From a virus, in the IMG/VR virus record IMGVR_UViG_3300047335_000061, positions 1-31,455 of that record: a stretch of 31,455 bases of DNA. The stretch is one strand, 5' to 3'. The notes beneath the pieces were generated by a model that did no database searches, was not told the origin of the DNA, and was given only the letters and a program-made list of their open reading frames with translations. The position numbers and the translations under genes were made by a program. Of this stretch, positions 27,804-31,455 are shown piece after piece (positions within the stretch are counted from its first letter, which is position 1; every line of letters begins with the position of its first letter).

Positions 27804-30800
27804 TGTGCGGTCCCGCTCAGTTGCGCCGCGCGCGCCTCGGCGCCCGTGCGCACCGCTTCGGCCAGCTCAGGAAAATCGCCGAGCAATTGCTTCTTCGCCG
27901 CGTTGCGCATTTTGCTCACGATCGTTTGCACCATCAGCGCCTGCAGCGAGGGATCGGCGTTGTTCCATTGCCGCTGCAGGCCTTCATCCGGGCTTTTGCC
28001 TTCCACGAGCGCATTGAGCATGTCCTTGGCGCCAAGCCCCGTTTCCGGGTCTTTGAGGCCATTACCAGCCTGTTGCTGATACCGGTCTAGCTGCTGAGGG
28101 GTGAGCTGCAATTGCACGTTGATTTGCCGGCCGGCCGAGAAGCTTTGCACTTGGCCCGGCTTGCGTAGATCGAGCTGGCCCTGGTCGGAATGCGGAAACG
28201 CCGCCCGATTGTCCCAAATCCATTTATCGATCGGTTCCGCATTCGCCGCCGGCGCGCCATAGGTTACTGGACTGACAGCGCGCGCGAGGCCGGTGCCGGA
28301 CAGCCCTGGCAGGAAGCCGTTCTCTTTTGGGATCGGGTCACCCCACAGCGTGCGCTCCGGCGGCAGGTTCTGGCTCACCATCGGCAACCGCGCTTCGACC
28401 CCCTGCAGGAGATCGTAATGCGCACGCACCCAGGGATCGGTCGACGCTTCGGCGCCGGCCGCAGCGCCCGGTGCCACCAAGTTGCCGATGAAGCGATCGA
28501 CGTATTTCGAGCCCTCCCGGTCCGGCGTCTGCAGCGCATCGAAGAACTGCGCCAGGCCCGACATATAGGTTTTCGAAAGCAGCGCATTGCCTAGCCCAAA
28601 GCCGAGGCTCGCCGCGACATCATAGCGGCTTTGCTCCGGCGCAAACCGCAGCGTATCGAAGGTGTCGCCGATCGCACCGAGATACATACCGATCGGATCG
28701 ACCTGGTTGTAGTTATAGGCCGTCCCGCCGATCGTGATCGAATAAGGCTGATTGCCCGCCGCGCGCCAGGCGCGGTTCAATCCAGGGTCGGAAGGCCCGC
28801 GGCCGGTAATCAGCCCGTTCGTCGCCAGCCCGGCCGCCGCCATCGCCACGCCCGAGCCGAGCGCCATCCGCGCAATCTGGATGTCGCGCGCGGCCCCGCC
28901 GGCGGCGAGATCCGCCTTGATCTGCTGCGAGGGAAAGGCGGCCGCCACGGGCGAATTTCGATACACCCAGCCGAGCAAATTCGCCGGTATCTTCACGAAG
29001 GGCAGCACCATGCGGCCGAACGGAATGGCAAAATCCGTGCCTGGAAGCGGGATGTTGATGGCGTTCGCTGTGTTCTCAAGCGCTTTCGACACACCGGTCA
29101 AAGGCTCTTGGAACGTCGTTCGCATCGTCGCCGAAACCGCCTGCTCATGCATGTCCGAAGGCGGCGCGGCCTGTATCTGCGCGATGTGGTTTTCCAGATC
29201 GTCGCCGCTCAGCGCCTTCGCCATGGCGCTGCGAAACGCCAGGCCGTTCAACTCCGCCCGGTAATTCACGTATTTCGCGAAATCATCCGCCGCGCCGATC
29301 CAGCGCGTCGGCAGCGCCATCTTCAGATAATCGACAGCCGCACGCGTCGGCTGGTCCGGCGTCAGGTCCGTGGGCGCGCCATTGGCCGCGATCTGCACAC
29401 GGTTGCTGCCGATCGCATCCGTCGATACGCCGCCCTCGAATTGGTGTTCACCCGTAGCGATACCGCGTCCGGCCAGACGCAGCCCGTCGCGCATCGCGCT
29501 GGCATACCCGAACGCCATTCGCGCCGCCTCACCAGGCTGCACCTCCGCGCCGGGCACGCGCGCCGCGATCGCGCGCACGCCCATTTCCCAGGTCGCCGCC
29601 ATCACGTCGCTGGTCAGTTTTTTCGCCAGCACGTGCGGGATGTTCGAAAGAATGACGTTGTAATAGCCGTAAAGGAACAAATCCCGCGCGCTCATCTGGC
29701 GCGAGGCGGCAACGAGCTGGTTCACCTTAACCGGATCGTTCAGATCGGCGAGCCGGCTCGCCAGCTTCGTCACCTCGCCGGCGCCCCCGGCGTTATTGAT
29801 CAAATCGCCCACGGCTTTCGTCATGTCCGAGCTGGTGCGGCTCATGATCTGATAGGCATTCAGCGTGCGCCCTGCCTCAGCGCGCGCATTCTCGAAATAT
29901 TGCTGGATGCCCTGATGCGTCGCGAAAGCGCGCAGGAACTGCGCCTGCGCCGCCGGCGTCGCGGTATTCGGGTCCGTCGCGGCCGTGGCGAATTGCACGA
30001 GCTGCTGCGCGCTGCTGTCCAGCATCATCCGCATGGCCGTCGTTTGCGCGGCATCGAGCTGCTGGCCCTTGTAGCCGGCCAGGAATTGATCCGGCTGCAG
30101 GCCGAGCCCGAGGGCGAGCTGCGTCGTCTCATCGTGGCTCTGCACGCCCTGGCCGGGCAGCATCGAGGAGACGCGCTCGAGCGTGTCCTGGATGTTATCC
30201 GTGCCGATATAGGCCAGGTTCACCTTCACCGGATTGGCGCCGGTATCACCGTCGAGATAGGCCCGCGCGTTCTTTTCCACGTCCGGCGAAATCGTCACCG
30301 GATCAGCCTTCGCGTCGCCGATCGGCACCGCCTCCGGCTGCAGCGCCGGGGCAGGCGGTGCCACATCTGGCGCTGCTTTTGGTTCGGCCGCTGCAGCTTC
30401 TGGCGTTTCGATCGCCTTCGCCGCGTCGGTGGCGGACATGTCCGTTGGCCCGACGCGCGTCGCTGGATTAGCGTCGGCGCCCGCTTTACCGACATCCGGC
30501 GCAGCGGCGCCAGAATCCTCTACGGTCGCCGCTGGCGCTTGGTCGCCGCCGGCCGCTGCCGGCGCCCCGGTCAAAGCCCCCATGGCAGCGTGCGCGGCCG
30601 CCGGCAACGCCGTGCCCACCACAGCGCCGGGGATGGCATCGGGGGTGCCCTGCATCAGCGGCGCGCCGGTCACCGCATTGTCCGCCGCCTTGCCGGCCAC
30701 GGCCACGGCCGGCTGCACGCCGAACGCCTGGAACATCAGGTTCTGCACCGCGCCCGCAAACGGCTTCATGCCGAACAGCGCCCAGCCCGCGGCCGAGAAC

Positions 30801-31455
30801 ACGCCGGCAGCGCCGGCCCGTGCCAGAGCTTGGTCAAAAGCCTTCGCCGGATCGCCGGGGTTGTTCTTCAGCGCCGCCGCATAGAACGGCCCTAGCTCCT
30901 GGGCGGCACTCATAGCCCCCGCGCCAAGCGCGCCGCCGCCGATCGCGCCGCCGGCGCCCCCCACGACGGCGCCCGTCGTGCCGCCGGCCACGGTGCCGGC
31001 CGGCCCGGCCAGGCTGCCCACGGCCGCCCCGGTTTCGCCACCACCTTCGGCGCCCAGCGCGCCGCCGGCCGCGGCGCCGCCGATGCCGGCCGCCAGCACC
31101 GGCGCGCCATGCGCGATCTGATACACCGCCTTCGAAAGCGCCTCTTCCGGATGCGCCAGGTCGCCCCACGCGAGCGGCTTCGCATAATCCGCCTGGGCAC
31201 CCTCAGCCGCCGGCGCTTTGCCCGCCAGCGCATCGCCTGAGGCACTCAGATCGCGCAACGACTGCATCAGCCCGCCCGTCGCCGCCTGGCGCAGCGTGCC
31301 CAGGAAACCCGCCGGCGCACCCGGCGCAGTCGCCTGCGCCGCCTGCACGACCCGGTCTCCGATCGGCTGGTTCTGATCGACCGGCGGCACCGCCGGCGCG
31401 GCCGTCGCCGGCGGCGCGGCTTGCTGGCCGTAGCGTGCCGAAAGATCAGCCCACG
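27800..31455 (-). CDS. Large internal virion / DNA ejection protein, 5' end cut by the window
   Basis: An open frame of 1217 residues that continues past the right edge: in-frame codons upstream of GTG 31390 read WADLSARYGQQ. A Gly/Ala-rich stretch (roughly residues 100-165 from that GTG) resembles membrane-inserting glycine-zipper segments. An Ala/Pro-rich linker follows, then a long helical body with LPTRWIGAADDFAKYVNYR, FAIPFGRMVLPFVKIPANLLGW and YNYNQVDPIGMYLG, motifs I associate with large polyvalent phage proteins and podoviral internal virion proteins. It probably forms part of the trans-envelope channel for DNA entry. Confidence 0.75.
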   Translation of the reverse strand, partial: WADLSARYGQQAAPPATAAPAVPPVDQNQPIGDRVVQAAQATAPGAPAGFLGTLRQAATGGLMQSLRDLSASGDALAGKAPAAEGAQADYAKPLAWGDLAHPEEALSKAVYQIAHGAPVLAAGIGGAAAGGALGAEGGGETGAAVGSLAGPAGTVAGGTTGAVVGGAGGAIGGGALGAGAMSAAQELGPFYAAALKNNPGDPAKAFDQALARAGAAGVFSAAGWALFGMKPFAGAVQNLMFQAFGVQPAVAVAGKAADNAVTGAPLMQGTPDAIPGAVVGTALPAAAHAAMGALTGAPAAAGGDQAPAATVEDSGAAAPDVGKAGADANPATRVGPTDMSATDAAKAIETPEAAAAEPKAAPDVAPPAPALQPEAVPIGDAKADPVTISPDVEKNARAYLDGDTGANPVKVNLAYIGTDNIQDTLERVSSMLPGQGVQSHDETTQLALGLGLQPDQFLAGYKGQQLDAAQTTAMRMMLDSSAQQLVQFATAATDPNTATPAAQAQFLRAFATHQGIQQYFENARAEAGRTLNAYQIMSRTSSDMTKAVGDLINNAGGAGEVTKLASRLADLNDPVKVNQLVAASRQMSARDLFLYGYYNVILSNIPHVLAKKLTSDVMAATWEMGVRAIAARVPGAEVQPGEAARMAFGYASAMRDGLRLAGRGIATGEHQFEGGVSTDAIGSNRVQIAANGAPTDLTPDQPTRAAVDYLKMALPTRWIGAADDFAKYVNYRAELNGLAFRSAMAKALSGDDLENHIAQIQAAPPSDMHEQAVSATMRTTFQEPLTGVSKALENTANAINIPLPGTDFAIPFGRMVLPFVKIPANLLGWVYRNSPVAAAFPSQQIKADLAAGGAARDIQIARMALGSGVAMAAAGLATNGLITGRGPSDPGLNRAWRAAGNQPYSITIGGTAYNYNQVDPIGMYLGAIGDTFDTLRFAPEQSRYDVAASLGFGLGNALLSKTYMSGLAQFFDALQTPDREGSKYVDRFIGNLVAPGAAAGAEASTDPWVRAHYDLLQGVEARLPMVSQNLPPERTLWGDPIPKENGFLPGLSGTGLARAVSPVTYGAPAANAEPIDKWIWDNRAAFPHSDQGQLDLRKPGQVQSFSAGRQINVQLQLTPQQLDRYQQQAGNGLKDPETGLGAKDMLNALVEGKSPDEGLQRQWNNADPSLQALMVQTIVSKMRNAAKKQLLGDFPELAEAVRTGAEARAAQLSGTAQ

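Noticed and set aside
28631-30895. A 754-codon plus-strand frame opposite the internal virion protein
   Set aside because: It is a His/Arg-rich antisense shadow of the large minus-strand gene, a common artefact in GC-rich DNA. The same applies to the long plus-strand frames at 3519-5462 and 6312-8867.
22134-31455. Diversity-generating retroelement, as in Bordetella phage BPP-1
   Set aside because: The Bbp19-like gene made me look, but no reverse transcriptase or template/variable repeat pair is present near the spike or fibre-like genes in this window.

Overview
The window is almost entirely one temperate podovirus-type (short-tailed) phage genome with an integrated insertion sequence. The GC-rich sequence, a tRNA-Lys(CUU) 3' half of alphaproteobacterial type used as attachment site, and the gene families (T7/BPP-1-like head-tail connector, Bbp19-like protein, pectate-lyase-fold tail spike, large internal virion protein) suggest a phage of an alphaproteobacterium. 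I cannot name the host.

Layout. From a central immunity region (14.48-14.57 kb) transcription runs leftward (minus strand) through a Cro-like regulator, a series of small early genes, a TOPRIM primase and a P-loop helicase to 9.25 kb. Next comes a 444-bp gene-free segment with a strikingly symmetric iteron array (8863-9131). The minus-strand late genes follow: putative small terminase, a small membrane protein, large terminase, small genes, portal, Bbp19-like protein, scaffold-like protein and major capsid protein, and the window ends inside the next structural gene. Rightward (plus strand) from the immunity region are a CI-like repressor coupled to a small membrane protein, then an operator-controlled operon of small genes, an HTH-ParB fusion, an AlpA-like HTH protein and two small genes. 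An IS1595-family element with a ParB-like passenger gene interrupts that operon, and the tyrosine integrase follows. To the right of int the minus strand carries three small or secreted-protein genes, the attachment site (23.9 kb), a lysis cassette (lysozyme, holin-like proteins), a secreted protein, the tail spike and the 3' part of a very large internal virion protein cut by the right edge.

Topology. Capsid genes run off the left edge and internal virion genes run in from the right edge, while the att core lies between tail/lysis genes and int as in lambda attP. The simplest reading is a circular (or circularly permuted) phage map cut within the tail-tube genes, not a single integrated prophage; a tandem prophage is the alternative.

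Working together: the CI-like repressor probably binds four copies of a 15-bp operator (AACAGCGSCGCTGTT) flanking its own two-gene operon and silences leftward and rightward early promoters. The primase/helicase module probably acts at or near the symmetric iteron array. A second, unrelated 15-bp palindrome (GCGAAC-N3-GTTCGC) recurs at four gene starts across early and late regions and may be the target of a phage-wide regulator, possibly the ParB-like protein. The most novel-looking signals are the mirror-symmetric iteron array, the dispersed GCGAAC-N3-GTTCGC sites with the HTH-ParB fusion, and the attP built on a degraded tRNA-Lys.
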